Source: Apostichopus californicus (Eukaryota; Echinodermata; Holothuroidea; Aspidochirotida; Stichopodidae). From it: 20,134 bases of DNA. Every line of letters starts with the position of its first letter. Within the stretch, counting starts at the first letter, position 1. Shown in pieces: positions 19,800 through 20,134 of this stretch. The notes beneath the pieces were generated by a model. That model ran no database searches. It was not told the DNA's origin and saw only the letters and a program-made list of their open reading frames with translations. The translations under genes and the position numbers were made by a program. Location of the stretch: contig JAIPMN010019458.1 of the NCBI GenBank assembly GCA_020650975.1, positions 1 to 20,134 on the forward strand. The letters run 5' to 3'.

Positions 19800-20134
19800 A
19801 TCACAAGGAAATACATCTTGAATGATGAATCGTGGCTGGATTCTTTACTACAATGATACAAAGGCATATTGCCAGACGTTATTATCTGTGCCTAGAAATC
19901 GGAGTTCATACTTCTTGTTTTAAAGCATTTGCATACCCCTTCCTCATATAACCTAGTAGAGGAATATGACCTTGTTGTGATTACAGGATTGTATTTGGAA
20001 TGTGGTGACAAATTATGTATGCCTACTAAAAGAGATCACATTAAATTTTACTGTGTAAGACAAAATGTTTGACACTGGTTTAAAATGTTTACTGGTAGTA
20101 AGGAACAACCAAATGGTTGTACTCGCATATTATA
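19800..20134 (+). repeat. Right copy of ~340-bp direct repeat
   Basis: Partner of 1-344, offset about 19.8 kb; similarity continues to the last bases of the window, so it probably extends further right. It lies about 1.6 kb upstream of the FREP start codon. By analogy the left copy could lie upstream of a next paralogue off the left edge; that is inference. Confidence 0.9.

Overview
This is an A+T-rich eukaryotic nuclear window: long introns, dense GT-AG splice signals, microsatellites and decayed mobile elements. The one gene I can rebuild is a secreted fibrinogen-related protein (FREP). Such families are expanded in marine invertebrates, including sea cucumbers. I infer a marine invertebrate, most likely an echinoderm and perhaps a holothurian, but no marker here proves the taxon.

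The gene is on the minus strand, reading from 18232 down to 7361. Eight coding exons join with matching phases into 1,800 nt (599 codons plus stop), with every intron GT-AG. The order is: signal-peptide exon (18161-18232); 31-nt mini-exon (12378-12408); two exons of a first fibrinogen domain that stops half way (11568-11740, 10905-11169); a TIL-type cysteine-rich exon (10334-10542); an exon carrying a TILa/VWC-like segment, an EGF-like segment and the start of a second fibrinogen domain (9658-9957); and two exons completing that domain (9139-9406, 7361-7842). The last exon carries an insert of about 81 residues, rich in Tyr and Cys and grown around an ATT-type microsatellite, inside the calcium/ligand-binding part of the domain.

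Left flank (1-7000), from left to right: one copy of a ~340-bp repeat that recurs at the right edge of the window; three copies of a dispersed repeat; the remnant of a Penelope-like retroelement with a small hammerhead ribozyme motif (about 2317-2760); a CCAAT/CRE/TATA cluster (4399-4451); and a frameshifted fragment of a virus-like (Polinton/adintovirus-type) protein on the minus strand (about 4934-5270). The 5.75-kb first intron (12409-18160) holds a ~366-bp tandem duplication and a possible second retroelement remnant. Upstream of the gene (18233-20134) lie a ~47-bp-arm inverted repeat and the right-hand copy of the ~340-bp repeat.

The two end repeats are in direct orientation about 19.8 kb apart and bracket the gene. 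This fits a tandem array of paralogous FREP units, though the window alone cannot show it. Domain content suggests a secreted, glycosylated, disulfide-rich recognition or adhesion protein; the ligand cannot be read from the sequence.
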